Source of the DNA: Rhodopseudomonas pentothenatexigens
GTDB lineage: Bacteria; Pseudomonadota; Alphaproteobacteria; Rhizobiales; Xanthobacteraceae
Assembly: GCF_900218015.1 (NCBI RefSeq)
Contig: NZ_UFQQ01000034.1
Coordinates: 1-44,406 of the forward strand
Reading direction: 5' to 3'
Length of the DNA stretch: 44,406 nt
Part shown: in pieces, positions 1-8,061 of the stretch
Layout: the number at the start of each line of letters is the position of its first letter
Position numbering within the stretch: the first letter of the stretch is position 1
Notes under the pieces: model-generated
The model's input: the letters and a program-made list of their open reading frames with translations, nothing else
Told to the model about the DNA's origin: nothing
Databases searched by the model: none
Program-made: the position numbers and the translations under genes

Positions 1-50
1 TCGATACAATTGGCACCGGCCCCACGGCGGCATAAAGTCACAAATACCCA

Positions 51-296
51 TCAGCCGCCTCGGCCTGTCCGAGGACAACCTGTTGAGGCTCCACATCTAG
101 GAAGCTCCCAATACCGATCTACACTCTTCCAAATGGGAGCATGGCCGTTCGGTCGGATGCTTTTGAGCCAGCTTCTGTTGTCGGGTCCGTAGGCCAGTCT
201 TAGCCGCAAGAGCTGACCAGTCTTATTCCGTCTGAGGACCACAGGAATCGTCTTCTGGTTCCAGACGTACCGCTTTTTGACGTCGTCGAAATCCAT
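51..296 (-). CDS. Hypothetical protein, probably frameshifted near its 3' end
   Basis: An 81-codon frame reads leftward towards the window edge. Its ATG is preceded by GAGG at a sensible distance, so the start looks real. The first 60 residues look protein-like, with a basic/aromatic pattern ending in YWELPR. I recall this pattern (a 'WELP[KR]-xWF' core) from uncharacterised bacterial proteins in which a further ~60 residues follow. Here the frame after ELPR becomes Gly/Arg-rich filler and stops. Another frame just past that point reads W-S-L-N-R-L, which resembles the expected continuation, so a small indel is plausible. The function is unknown and the family recollection is weak. Confidence 0.4.
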   Translation of the reverse strand: MDFDDVKKRYVWNQKTIPVVLRRNKTGQLLRLRLAYGPDNRSWLKSIRPNGHAPIWKSVDRYWELPRCGASTGCPRTGRGG

Positions 297-355
297 GTTA
301 GCTACCTCGCGGTGAATTTCTACCGATCGCGATCTCCATTAGGGACGAGGCGAAG

Positions 356-1687
356 ATGACATGTGATTCCCGTAAGGGTTGGCAAGGGAAGCTCTCAGCC
401 TGTGCTGCTTTTTTGGTGACTGCCGCGCTCGCCTCCCCCGCCCTCGCCCAGCGCGGCGCGTCGTGCCATGGCGGACAGAGCTTTCCGCAGTTCCTCGCCG
501 GGCTGAAGCAGAAGGCGGTCGCCGCCGGGGTGTCGCAGCGGGCGATTGCGGAGGCTTCGCCGTATCTCGTCTACGACCAGGGCATCGTCAATCGCGACCG
601 CGGCCAGCGGGTGTTCGGGCAGATCTTCACGGTGTTCGCCGGGCGGATGGCGTCCGAAGGCCGCCGGGTCAAGGGCCAGCAATTGATCAGGCAATACGCG
701 AACGCATTCGCGCGGGCCGAGAAGGAATACGGCGTGCCGCCGGCGGTGATCGCGGCGTTCTGGGCGCTGGAGAGCGACTTCGGCGCGGTGCAGGGCAACC
801 TGTCGACGCTGCGCTCGCTGGTGTCGCTGGCTTACGACTGCCGCCGCTCCGAGATGTTCCAGGACGAGACCATCGCGGCGCTGAAGATTATCGACCGCGG
901 CGACCTGACGCCGGCAGAAATGATCGGCTCCTGGGCCGGCGAGCTCGGCCAGACCCAATTTCTGCCGCGACACTATTACGACTACGCGGTCGACTACGAC
1001 GGCGACGGCCACCGCGACATGCTGCGCAGCGCACCCGACGTGATCGGCTCGACCGCGCACTACATCGCCACCGGGCTGAAATGGCGGCGCGGCGAGCCGT
1101 GGCTGCAGGAGGTGCAGGCTCCGGACAACCTGCCGTGGGATCAGGCGGATCTCACCGTGAAGCATCGGCGCTCGCAATGGGCGCAATGGGGCGTGACCTA
1201 CCCAAACGGGCGTCCGCTGCAAAGCGATGCCCTGCCGGCCTCGCTGCTGCTGCCGATGGGACGGCACGGCCCGGCGTTCCTGGCCTATGCCAATTTCGAC
1301 GCCTATACCGAGTGGAACAATTCGCTGATCTACGCCACCACAGCCGCTTACCTGGCGACCCGGATCGCCGGAGCGCCGCCGATGCAGAAGCCGCGTGCCG
1401 CGGTGGCGCAGTTGTCGTTCAACGAGATGAAGCAGTTGCAGCAGCTTCTGGTGCGCGCCGGCTACGACGTCGGCAAGGTCGACGGCGTGCTCGGCCAGAA
1501 CACCCGCAGCGCCGTGAAGGCGATGCAGATCAAATATCGTCTGCCTGCGGATTCCTGGCCGACCGCCGAACTGCTCGCCCGGATGGGCGGCACGGTATCG
1601 GCTCCGTCGGCCTCCGCCGAACCGGAGCCGGCCGCCGAACCGCGGCGCGCCAGACGAGCCCGGCCGGTCGCGCCGCTGCCGCAATAA
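356..1687 (+). CDS. Lytic murein transglycosylase (MltB/SLT_2 type) with peptidoglycan-binding tail
   Basis: This 443-residue exported enzyme should cleave peptidoglycan glycan strands to 1,6-anhydro-muropeptides in the periplasm. Residues 1-32 form a signal peptide ending ALAQ. An SLT_2 (MltB-like) catalytic domain fills about 40-340, with the probable catalytic glutamate E139 in WALESDFG and the family motif ELGQTQFLP further on. Residues ~354-410 form a peptidoglycan_binding_1 domain (LQQLLVRAGYDVGKVDG). A Pro/Ala/Arg-rich tail ends the protein. There is no lipobox, so it is soluble or signal-peptide anchored rather than a true MltB lipoprotein. The ATG follows an AGGGACGAGGCGAAG purine-rich stretch. 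It stands alone, 81 bases before the next operon. Confidence 0.92.
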   Translation: MTCDSRKGWQGKLSACAAFLVTAALASPALAQRGASCHGGQSFPQFLAGLKQKAVAAGVSQRAIAEASPYLVYDQGIVNRDRGQRVFGQIFTVFAGRMASEGRRVKGQQLIRQYANAFARAEKEYGVPPAVIAAFWALESDFGAVQGNLSTLRSLVSLAYDCRRSEMFQDETIAALKIIDRGDLTPAEMIGSWAGELGQTQFLPRHYYDYAVDYDGDGHRDMLRSAPDVIGSTAHYIATGLKWRRGEPWLQEVQAPDNLPWDQADLTVKHRRSQWAQWGVTYPNGRPLQSDALPASLLLPMGRHGPAFLAYANFDAYTEWNNSLIYATTAAYLATRIAGAPPMQKPRAAVAQLSFNEMKQLQQLLVRAGYDVGKVDGVLGQNTRSAVKAMQIKYRLPADSWPTAELLARMGGTVSAPSASAEPEPAAEPRRARRARPVAPLPQ

Positions 1688-1768
1688 CGGAAAAATCCGT
1701 CCCACGGCTTTTCAAATTCCGCCGACTTGCTCTAGGGTGCGACGCAATAACATCCTGGAGGAAACGAC

Positions 1769-2953
1769 GTGCGTCATCTGTTGATCATGACAGCCGCGGC
1801 TGTCGCGCTCGCCACCACCGCGGTCCATGCCGCCGACGATCTCAAGATCGCGCTGATTTACGGCAAGACCGGCCCGCTCGAGGCCTACGCCAAGCAGACC
1901 GAGACCGGCCTGATGATGGGCCTGGAATACGCCACCAAGGGCACGATGACGCTCGACGGCCGCAAGATCGTGGTGATCACCAAGGACGATCAGTCGAAGC
2001 CCGACCTCTCCAAGGCCGCGCTCGCCGAAGCCTATCAGGACGACGGCGCCGACATCGCGATCGGCACCTCGTCGTCGGCCGCAGCGCTCGCCGATCTGCC
2101 GGTCGCCGAAGAAAACAAGAAGATCCTGATCGTCGAGCCGGCGGTCGCCGACCAGATCACCGGCGAGAAGTGGAACCGCTACATCTTCCGCACCGGCCGC
2201 AACTCGTCGCAGGACGCGATCTCCAACGCGGTCGCGATCGGCAAGCAGGGCGTCACCATCGCCACGCTGGCGCAGGACTACGCGTTCGGCCGCGACGGCG
2301 TCGCCGCCTTCAAGGAAGCGCTGGCCAAGACCGGCGCAACGCTGGCCGCCGAAGAATATGTGCCGACCACCACCACCGACTTCACCGCGGTCGGCCAGCG
2401 GCTGTTCGATGCGCTCAAAGACAAGCCGGGCAAGAAAATCATCTGGGTGATTTGGGCCGGCGGCGGCGATCCGCTGACCAAGCTGCAGGATATGGACCCC
2501 AAGCGCTACGGCATCGAGCTGTCGACCGGCGGCAACATCCTGCCCGCGCTCGCCGCCTATAAGCGCCTGCCCGGCATGGAAGGCGCGACCTATTACTACT
2601 ACGACATCCCGAAAAACCCGATCAACGACTGGCTTGTGAAGGAGCACCAGAAGCGCTTCAATGCCCCGCCGGACTTCTTCACCGCCGGCGGCTTCTCGGC
2701 CGCGATGGCGGTGGTCACCGCCGTGCAGAAGGCGAAGTCGACCGACACCGAGAAGCTGATCGCCGCGATGGAGGGCATGGAGTTCGACACGCCCAAGGGC
2801 AAGATGGTGTTCCGCAAGGAAGACCATCAGGCGCTGCAGAGCATGTATCACTTCAAGGTCAAGGTCGACCCGGCGCTGGCCTGGGCGGTGCTCGAGCCGG
2901 TGCGCGAACTCAAGATCGAGGAGATGGAGATCCCGATCCGGAACAAGAAGTAG
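1769..2953 (+). CDS. Branched-chain amino acid-type ABC transporter substrate-binding protein
   Basis: This 394-residue periplasmic binding protein (Peripla_BP_6, LivK-like) has a cleavable signal peptide ending AVHA near residue 21. It begins mature sequence with DDLKIALIYGKTGPLEAYAKQ, the usual ligand-binding N-terminal strand of the family. Translation probably starts at GTG (1769), with GGAGGAAA eight bases upstream. It leads a five-gene liv-type operon and should deliver its ligand to the LivH/LivM permease encoded downstream. Such proteins in purple nonsulfur bacteria bind amino acids, aromatic acids or other carboxylates, so the true ligand cannot be read from sequence. A hairpin repeat separates it from livG. 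Confidence 0.9.
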   Translation: MRHLLIMTAAAVALATTAVHAADDLKIALIYGKTGPLEAYAKQTETGLMMGLEYATKGTMTLDGRKIVVITKDDQSKPDLSKAALAEAYQDDGADIAIGTSSSAAALADLPVAEENKKILIVEPAVADQITGEKWNRYIFRTGRNSSQDAISNAVAIGKQGVTIATLAQDYAFGRDGVAAFKEALAKTGATLAAEEYVPTTTTDFTAVGQRLFDALKDKPGKKIIWVIWAGGGDPLTKLQDMDPKRYGIELSTGGNILPALAAYKRLPGMEGATYYYYDIPKNPINDWLVKEHQKRFNAPPDFFTAGGFSAAMAVVTAVQKAKSTDTEKLIAAMEGMEFDTPKGKMVFRKEDHQALQSMYHFKVKVDPALAWAVLEPVRELKIEEMEIPIRNKK

Positions 2954-2997
2954 CTCGGCTCCGGATTTGGTGCACGTCGCCATCCTCATTCACAAAC

Positions 2998-3105
2998 GTC
3001 ACCACCCGCGAAAGCGGGTGGCCCAGTATCCCAGAGCGTCGGTGAAAAGACCGCAACGCTGCGGCGTACTGGATCCTCCGCATTCGCGGAGGATGACGGC
3101 GTGTT
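2998..3105. repeat. Intergenic palindromic repeat, two-hairpin family (A)
   Basis: Two perfect hairpins flank about 50 bases: CACCCGC/GCGGGTG (3003-3009 with 3014-3020, GAAA loop) and ATCCTCCGC/GCGGAGGAT (3073-3081 with 3086-3094, ATTC loop). The outer sequence includes GTCACCACCCGC and the end GAGGATGACGG. From memory this is a common dispersed element in Bradyrhizobium/Rhodopseudomonas genomes. It lies between the binding-protein gene and livG and could act as an mRNA stabiliser or partial terminator, which would lower expression of the membrane genes relative to the binding protein. Confidence 0.8.
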
Positions 3106-3210
3106 TGGGGTCAGCGCGGTGGACCACACTGCCGCTCGACGTCGTGTAAGCGGCCGCCCGCTTCACGACTGCTCGAGGACGCTCTGGCTCAACGATGATG
3201 ACGTGCCCCC

Positions 3211-3975
3211 ATGACCACCCTCGAAACCCAATCCCTCACCATTCGGTTCGGCGGCCATGTCGCGGTCGATGCGGTGAGCTGTGCATTTCGCCCCGGCGAG
3301 CTGACCGCGATCGTCGGGCCGAACGGCGCCGGCAAGACGACGTATTTCAATCTGATCTCCGGCCAGCTGCGCCCGAGCGCCGGCCGCATCCTGTTCGACG
3401 GCGCGGACATCACCCAAATGACCGCGCCGCTGCGCACCCGCGCCGGGCTCGGCCGCGCGTTCCAGCTCACGAATCTGTTTCCCAATCTGTCGGTCGAGGA
3501 GAACGTTCGCCTCGCCGTGCAGGCGCATAGCGGCACGCATTACGACATGCTGCGGCCGTGGCGCACCCGGCGCGACCTGATCGAGCGCGCCGACGCCATC
3601 CTCGACAGCGTCGCGCTCGGCAGCCGCCGCAGCGTCGCCGCCACCGCGCTGTCGCACGGCGACCAGCGCAAGCTCGAGGTCGCGCTGATGATGGCGCTGG
3701 AGCCCAAGGTCTACATGTTCGACGAGCCGACCGCCGGCATGAGCGTCGACGAGGTCCCGGTGGTGCTCGACCTGATCGCGCGGCTGAAGACCGATCCCAG
3801 CAAGATCATCCTCTTGGTCGAGCACAAGATGGACGTCGTCCGCTCGCTCGCCGACCGCATCATCGTGCTCCACCACGGCAAGCTGGTCGCCGACGGCAAA
3901 CCGGCGGAGGTGATCGCCTCACCGATCGTGCAGGAAGCCTATCTCGGCATCGCGCCGGGCAGGAGTGCGGCGTGA
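3211..3975 (+). CDS. livG: Branched-chain amino acid-type ABC transporter ATP-binding protein (LivG-like)
   Basis: This 254-residue cytoplasmic ABC ATPase matches the usual LivG length (~255). It has Walker A GPNGAGKTT at residues 36-44, a signature region reading LSHGDQRKLEVALMMA, Walker B VYMFDEPTAGMS, and the switch histidine in LLVEHKMDVV. These are the LivG rather than LivF hallmarks. It should energise the LivH/LivM permease together with LivF. It starts at ATG with no strong Shine-Dalgarno (purines GATGATGACG lie upstream). It ends 193 bases before livF, the gap being filled by a palindromic repeat. Confidence 0.92.
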   Translation: MTTLETQSLTIRFGGHVAVDAVSCAFRPGELTAIVGPNGAGKTTYFNLISGQLRPSAGRILFDGADITQMTAPLRTRAGLGRAFQLTNLFPNLSVEENVRLAVQAHSGTHYDMLRPWRTRRDLIERADAILDSVALGSRRSVAATALSHGDQRKLEVALMMALEPKVYMFDEPTAGMSVDEVPVVLDLIARLKTDPSKIILLVEHKMDVVRSLADRIIVLHHGKLVADGKPAEVIASPIVQEAYLGIAPGRSAA

Positions 3976-4011
3976 GAGTGATGATGATAGATTTAGCGCG
4001 GATGTTGCTCG

Positions 4012-4145
4012 CGACCTCTCCCCTTGCTTCAGTGCGCCCCCTCCCCCTTGCGGGGAGGGCTGGGGTGGGGGTCCGCAACGGGACGCCATCCTTGGGGCAC
4101 CCCCACCCCCGACCCCTCCCCGCAAGGGGGAGGGGAGCAGAGGCG
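4012..4145. repeat. Intergenic palindromic repeat, CTCCCC/GGGGAG family (B), copy 1
   Basis: The gap between livG and livF is almost wholly a long imperfect inverted repeat. CCCTCCCCCTTGCGGGGAGGG and GGGGTGGGGGTCC on the left pair with CACCCCCACCCCC and CCCCTCCCCGCAAGGGGGAG on the right, around a centre near 4085. This is a very widespread alphaproteobacterial dispersed element. The same family recurs at 9171-9315. Its position inside an operon suggests it is tolerated as an RNA spacer. Confidence 0.85.
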
Positions 4146-4168
4146 CCTCGTGACATGGCGAGCGTTGC

Positions 4169-4891
4169 ATGAGTGAGTTGCTGTCTCTCTCCGGCGTCCA
4201 CACCAATATCGGGCGCTATCACATCCTGCAGGGCGTCGATTTCGTGGTGCCTGAAGGGCAGACCACGATGCTGCTCGGCCGCAACGGCGCCGGCAAGACC
4301 ACGACGCTGCGCACCATCATGGGGCTGTGGCCGGCCTCGCGCGGCGAGATCACACTGGCCGGCCGACGGATCGACGCGATGGCGACGCCGGACATCGCCC
4401 GGCTCGGGGTCGGCTACGTGCCGGAGACCATGGCGGTGTTCTCCGATCTCACCGTGAAGGAGAACCTGATCCTCGCGGCGCGCGACGGCGAGATGGACAC
4501 AAAACGCCTCGACTGGATTTTCGGCTTCTTCCCGGCGCTGCGAAAGTTCTGGCTGTCACGCGCCGGCTCATTGTCGGGCGGGCAGAAGCAGATGCTGTCG
4601 ATCGCCCGCGCCATCGTCGAGCCGCGCAAGCTGCTGCTGATCGACGAGCCGACTAAGGGGCTGGCGCCGGCGATCATCGGATCGCTGATCGAGTGCTTCG
4701 CCGAACTCAAGCGCACCGGCGCCACCATCCTGCTGGTCGAGCAGAACTTCCACGTCGCCCAACAGATCGGCGACAGCGTCGTGGTGATGGACAATGGCGG
4801 CATCGTGCATCGCGGCGCCATGGCCGAGCTTGCCGCCGACGTGCCGCTGCAGGAGCGCCTGCTCGGCCTCAGCCTGGAGGCGCATCAGTGA
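4169..4891 (+). CDS. livF: Branched-chain amino acid-type ABC transporter ATP-binding protein (LivF-like)
   Basis: This 240-residue ABC ATPase is the second nucleotide-binding subunit of the liv-type transporter. Walker A is GRNGAGKTT, the signature is LSGGQKQML, Walker B is KLLLIDEPTKGLAP, and the switch histidine lies in LLVEQNFHVAQQ, all typical of LivF. The stop codon lies in the sequence CAGTGA, where GTG overlaps TGA. A second copy of that junction 149 bases downstream is used as the livH start, so the livF-livH overlap appears to have been split by a repeat insertion. Confidence 0.92.
   Translation: MSELLSLSGVHTNIGRYHILQGVDFVVPEGQTTMLLGRNGAGKTTTLRTIMGLWPASRGEITLAGRRIDAMATPDIARLGVGYVPETMAVFSDLTVKENLILAARDGEMDTKRLDWIFGFFPALRKFWLSRAGSLSGGQKQMLSIARAIVEPRKLLLIDEPTKGLAPAIIGSLIECFAELKRTGATILLVEQNFHVAQQIGDSVVVMDNGGIVHRGAMAELAADVPLQERLLGLSLEAHQ
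4875..4891 (+). repeat. Left copy of duplicated livF/livH junction
   Basis: The 17 bases TGGAGGCGCATCAGTGA occur here, spanning the end of livF and containing a Shine-Dalgarno-like GGAGG and a GTGA stop/start overlap. They occur again exactly at 5024-5040. The intervening ~130 bases are a palindromic repeat, so the two copies flank an insertion. Confidence 0.85.
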
Positions 4892-4937
4892 TGATCACCA
4901 CCACCCTTTCCCCGTCATTGCGAACCGAGGGCGAAAT

Positions 4938-5015
4938 GCGTAGCCCGCATGAGCGCAGCGATATGCGGGTTGTCGCCTCCCCCCCGCATGTCGCTTTCGC
5001 TCATGCGGGCTACGC
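4938..5015. repeat. Palindromic repeat (family C) inserted between livF and livH
   Basis: GCGTAGCCCGCATGAGCG at 4938-4955 and CGCTCATGCGGGCTACGC at 4998-5015 are perfect 18-base inverted repeats. Inner arms ATGCGGG/CCCGCAT (4963-4969 with 4983-4989) make a second hairpin. The element resembles a short MITE/REP-type sequence without coding capacity. Confidence 0.85.
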
Positions 5016-5023
5016 GCTCGGCT

Positions 5024-5040
5024 TGGAGGCGCATCAGTGA
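5024..5040 (+). repeat. Right copy of duplicated livF/livH junction (supplies livH start)
   Basis: This exact copy of the 17-base livF end provides livH with a GGAGG ribosome-binding site and its GTG start (5037-5039). It is out of context with respect to livF coding and exists only because of the duplication. Confidence 0.85.
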
Positions 5041-6062
5041 CCACCACCGACATCCCCGCCCCCTCCGCGTCCGATCCGCTGCCGCAGGCCAAGCGCGATC
5101 TTCTTCCCGTGCTGCTGCCGGCGATCCTGGCGCTGGTGATGCTGCCGCTGGTCGGCTCGTTCTCGTCCTGGGTGACGCTGACGATCGCGTCGCTGGCGAT
5201 GGGGATGATGATCTTCATCATGGCGTCCGGCCTGACGCTGGTGTTCGGGCTGATGGACGTGCTGAATTTCGGTCACGGCGCCTTCATCGCGGTCGGCGCC
5301 TATGTGGCGACGCTGGTGCTGCTACCGCTCGCCGCGATGTCGGGGGCGGATTCGCTGCTGACCAACCTCGCCGTGCTGGTGCCGGCGGTGCTGGCCGCGA
5401 TGGCGGTGTCGGGCGCGCTCGGCCTTGTCGTCGAGCGCGTGCTGATCCTGCCGGTGTATGGCCAGCATCTGAAGCAGATCCTGATGACCACCGGCGGGCT
5501 GATCGTCGCCGAGCAGGCGCTGTACGCGCTGTGGGGGCCGCAGATCATCCCGCTGCCGCTGCCGACATCGCTGCGCGGCTCGTTCATCATCGGCGACATC
5601 GCCATCGCCAAATATCGCCTGCTGGTGATGCTGGTCGGCCTCGTGGTGTTCGTCGGCATCCAGCTGACGCTGAACCGCACCAAGATCGGCCTGTTGATCC
5701 GCGCCGGCGTCGAGAACCGCGAGATGGTCGAGGCGCTCGGCTATCACGTCAAGCGGCTGTTCCTCGGCGTGTTCATGGTCGGCTCGGCACTCGCCGGGCT
5801 CGGCGGCGTGATGTGGGCGCTGTATCGCGAACAGGTTCACGCCTCGATGGGCAACGAGCTCACCGTGCTGATCTTCATCGTGGTGATCATCGGCGGGCTC
5901 GGCTCGGTCGGCGGCTGCTTCATCGGCGCGCTGCTGGTCGCAATGGTCGCCAATTACGGCGGCTTCCTGGTGCCGAAGCTGGCGCTGGTGTCCAACATCC
6001 TGCTGATGGTCGCGATCCTGATGTGGCGGCCGCGCGGGCTCTATGCGGTGACAAGTCGATGA
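5037..6062 (+). CDS. livH: Branched-chain amino acid-type ABC transporter permease (LivH-like)
   Basis: This 341-residue inner-membrane permease (BPD_transp_2 family) has about eight hydrophobic segments and the LivH-type motif GLTLVFGLMDVLNFGHGAF. The cytoplasmic loop GLLIRAGVENREMVEALGYHVKRLF contacts the ATPases. It is slightly longer than typical LivH because of a hydrophilic N-terminus of about 20 residues. The GTG start follows GGAGG within the duplicated livF junction, the only good ribosome-binding site nearby. Its TGA stop overlaps the livM ATG (ATGA), implying translational coupling. Confidence 0.92.
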   Translation: MTTTDIPAPSASDPLPQAKRDLLPVLLPAILALVMLPLVGSFSSWVTLTIASLAMGMMIFIMASGLTLVFGLMDVLNFGHGAFIAVGAYVATLVLLPLAAMSGADSLLTNLAVLVPAVLAAMAVSGALGLVVERVLILPVYGQHLKQILMTTGGLIVAEQALYALWGPQIIPLPLPTSLRGSFIIGDIAIAKYRLLVMLVGLVVFVGIQLTLNRTKIGLLIRAGVENREMVEALGYHVKRLFLGVFMVGSALAGLGGVMWALYREQVHASMGNELTVLIFIVVIIGGLGSVGGCFIGALLVAMVANYGGFLVPKLALVSNILLMVAILMWRPRGLYAVTSR

Positions 6063-7126
6063 TGATCCTGTCGGGCGATCCGCCGCGCAGCCGGGTGCTG
6101 TCGCTGATCCTGGTCGCGATCGTGGTGGTGCTGGCGCTCACGCCGTTCCTGTTCCCCGGCGCCAAGCCGCTCAACGTCGCCGCCAAGATCTGCATCTTCG
6201 CGGCGCTAGTGGCGTCGTACGACCTGTTGCTCGGCTACACCGGCACGGTGTCGTTCGCCCACACCATGTTCTACGGCATCGGCTCCTACGCGGTGGCGAT
6301 CGCGCTGTATGGGATGGGGCCGAGCTGGGCCGCGATCGCTGCCGGCATCGCGATCGGGCTGCCGCTCGCGGCGCTGCTGGCGCTCGGCATCGGGCTGTTC
6401 TCGCTGCGGGTCGAGGCGATCTTCTTTGCGATGATCACGCTCGCGGTCGCCTCGGCGTTCCTGGTGCTGGCGTCGCAATTGTCGTGGCTGACCGGCGGCG
6501 AGGACGGCCGCAGCTTCAGCCTCCCCGAGCTGCTGCGGCCCGGCACCGTGTTCGTCAAAGACTTCTTCGGGGTGCGGATCAACGGCCGGACCCTCACCTA
6601 CTACATCATCCTGGTCGGCTGCGCCGGCATGATCCTGGCGCTGCTGCGGGTGGTGAATTCGCCGTTCGGCCGGGTGCTGCAGGCGGTCCGCGAAAACCGC
6701 TTCCGCGCCGAGGCGCTGGGCTATCGCACCGTGTTCCACCTCACTTATGCCAACGTGATCGCGGCGCTGGTCGCGGCCGCGGCCGGCGTGCTCAACGCGA
6801 TGTGGCTGCGCTATGCCGGACCGGACACCTCGCTGAGCTTCTCGATCATGCTCGACATCCTGCTGATGGTGGTGATCGGCGGCATGGGCACGATCTACGG
6901 CGCGATCATCGGCGCCACCATCTTCATTCTGGCGCAGAATTATCTGCAGGCGCTGATGGGCGCCGCTTCCGAGGCGACCGCGGCCGTCGGCCTGCCACTG
7001 CTGCCGAACCTGCTGCATCCGGACCGCTGGCTGCTGTGGCTCGGGCTGTTGTTCGTCGCCAGCGTGTATTTCTTCCCGACCGGCATCGTCGGCCGGCTGC
7101 GCGGGGCGCCGAAGCCGGCGGAGTAA
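6059..7126 (+). CDS. livM: Branched-chain amino acid-type ABC transporter permease (LivM-like)
   Basis: This 355-residue second permease of the liv-type transporter contains the LivM signature LLGYTGTVSFAHTMFYGIGSYAV, a loop SPFGRVLQAVRENRFRAEALGY, and about nine hydrophobic segments. The frame stays open far upstream, but the ATG at 6059, overlapping the livH stop by four bases, gives the normal family N-terminus. It is the last gene of the operon. No convincing terminator hairpin follows within 100 bases. Confidence 0.92.
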   Translation: MMILSGDPPRSRVLSLILVAIVVVLALTPFLFPGAKPLNVAAKICIFAALVASYDLLLGYTGTVSFAHTMFYGIGSYAVAIALYGMGPSWAAIAAGIAIGLPLAALLALGIGLFSLRVEAIFFAMITLAVASAFLVLASQLSWLTGGEDGRSFSLPELLRPGTVFVKDFFGVRINGRTLTYYIILVGCAGMILALLRVVNSPFGRVLQAVRENRFRAEALGYRTVFHLTYANVIAALVAAAAGVLNAMWLRYAGPDTSLSFSIMLDILLMVVIGGMGTIYGAIIGATIFILAQNYLQALMGAASEATAAVGLPLLPNLLHPDRWLLWLGLLFVASVYFFPTGIVGRLRGAPKPAE

Positions 7127-7497
7127 CCCGACGAAAGTCTTAGGAGCGGAGCATCAAGGCGGATCGTGCCGAACAATTCCAGCCTCGCGCGGTGGTTGCC
7201 GCTTACGCCCCCAGGAGTTGAGGACAACGCCGTAACTCAGCGAATGATTGCAAATTTACGGTATTTAATTGCCTCTTCGCGTGTTGCGATACCTCTCTGG
7301 CATTTACCCGCCGCGGTAAAATGAGAAGCAATTTCTGCGCTCGATCAATACTCATGTGCAGCGCACAAAGTATCCTGTTGCCACTGAACAGGCGCCCTTC
7401 CGTAGTCGCGCCTTTGTCGACCTCGGATATCCTCCCTCCTCCAGCACCACTTTCTGCTGCGGCAGGCGAGGATCGTCCGACCAAACAGGAAGTTGGA
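7127..7497. other. Non-coding interval between livM and a small membrane-protein gene
   Basis: About 370 bases, locally more A+T-rich than the flanks (around 7240-7330). I see no gene with a ribosome-binding site and no clear terminator. It must hold the promoter for the following small gene, but no convincing -35/-10 pair was identified. Confidence 0.5.
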
Positions 7498-7806
7498 ATG
7501 ATGCTGCTCTTGGTCCTTACCGCGATCGCCTTCGTCGCCACCGCCGTGGTTGCGCGCGTGCTGGCCGCCTCTGCGCCGGAAGGCAAATTGTACTGCCAGG
7601 CGGCAGGTGCCGCTTCGATGGTGGTCGGGCCGTTCATCACGCTGATCGCCGCCTTCGTGCTCGGCAAGGCCGGGATCGGCGGCGAAGTGCTCGACGTCGC
7701 CGCCACCCTGCGCGCCGCGGCTCTGCCGGCATTCGGCACGCTGTTCGTCGGCCCGATCGCGTTCTGGTTGTTCCGCCGCCAGCGCCGCACGGTTGCGGCG
7801 GCCTGA
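7498..7806 (+). CDS. Small hydrophobic membrane protein of unknown function
   Basis: This 102-residue protein is dominated by three hydrophobic stretches: residues ~2-23 (LLLVLTAIAFVATAVVARVL), ~36-58 and ~75-95. It ends in a basic tail RRQRRTVAAA that predicts a cytoplasmic C-terminus. The frame remains open further upstream, but ATG-ATG at 7498 follows AGGAAG at good spacing and begins the membrane segment, so that start is chosen. I do not recognise a family. A 15-bp hairpin immediately downstream terminates it. Confidence 0.7.
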   Translation: MMLLLVLTAIAFVATAVVARVLAASAPEGKLYCQAAGAASMVVGPFITLIAAFVLGKAGIGGEVLDVAATLRAAALPAFGTLFVGPIAFWLFRRQRRTVAAA

Positions 7807-7812
7807 GGATCA

Positions 7813-7849
7813 CCAAGCGCCACGAACCGACTGCGTTCGTGGCGCTTGG
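7813..7849 (+). terminator. Strong hairpin terminator
   Basis: The perfect 15-bp stem CCAAGCGCCACGAAC / GTTCGTGGCGCTTGG has a seven-base loop and begins seven bases after the stop of the small membrane-protein gene. The T-tract is poor, as is common in this G+C-rich background. Confidence 0.75.
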
Positions 7850-8061
7850 TTCGGCGGCGATCCCACGCCGCCGAACATCAGGGCCGGTGAACATCGTCCC
7901 GGCTGAGCCGCATGTCCGGCAACTCGCTTTCGCATCGAGCTGGATTGTCGAGATCCGTCCTTCACAATTTCATGCCGATGCATCTATTTTTCGGCAGGGC
8001 CATTGTGTTTCCGGTTATGCGCCCCAAGTTCCAGGCATCATAACTGTCCAGGACGGCCCCC

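Noticed and set aside
379-2562. Very long open frame (727 codons) overlapping the transglycosylase and binding-protein genes
   Set aside because: Composition is Arg/Gly/Ala/Asp shadow typical of an alternative frame in G+C-rich DNA. It spans two well-supported genes and has no family motifs.
2998-3105. Short spaced palindromes considered as a CRISPR array
   Set aside because: Only two different hairpins, no regular repeat/spacer pattern and no cas genes anywhere in the window.
4693-5040. Open frame ending in the same LEAHQ residues as LivF
   Set aside because: It is not a gene. The shared ending results from the duplicated livF junction read in another frame, and is reported as such.
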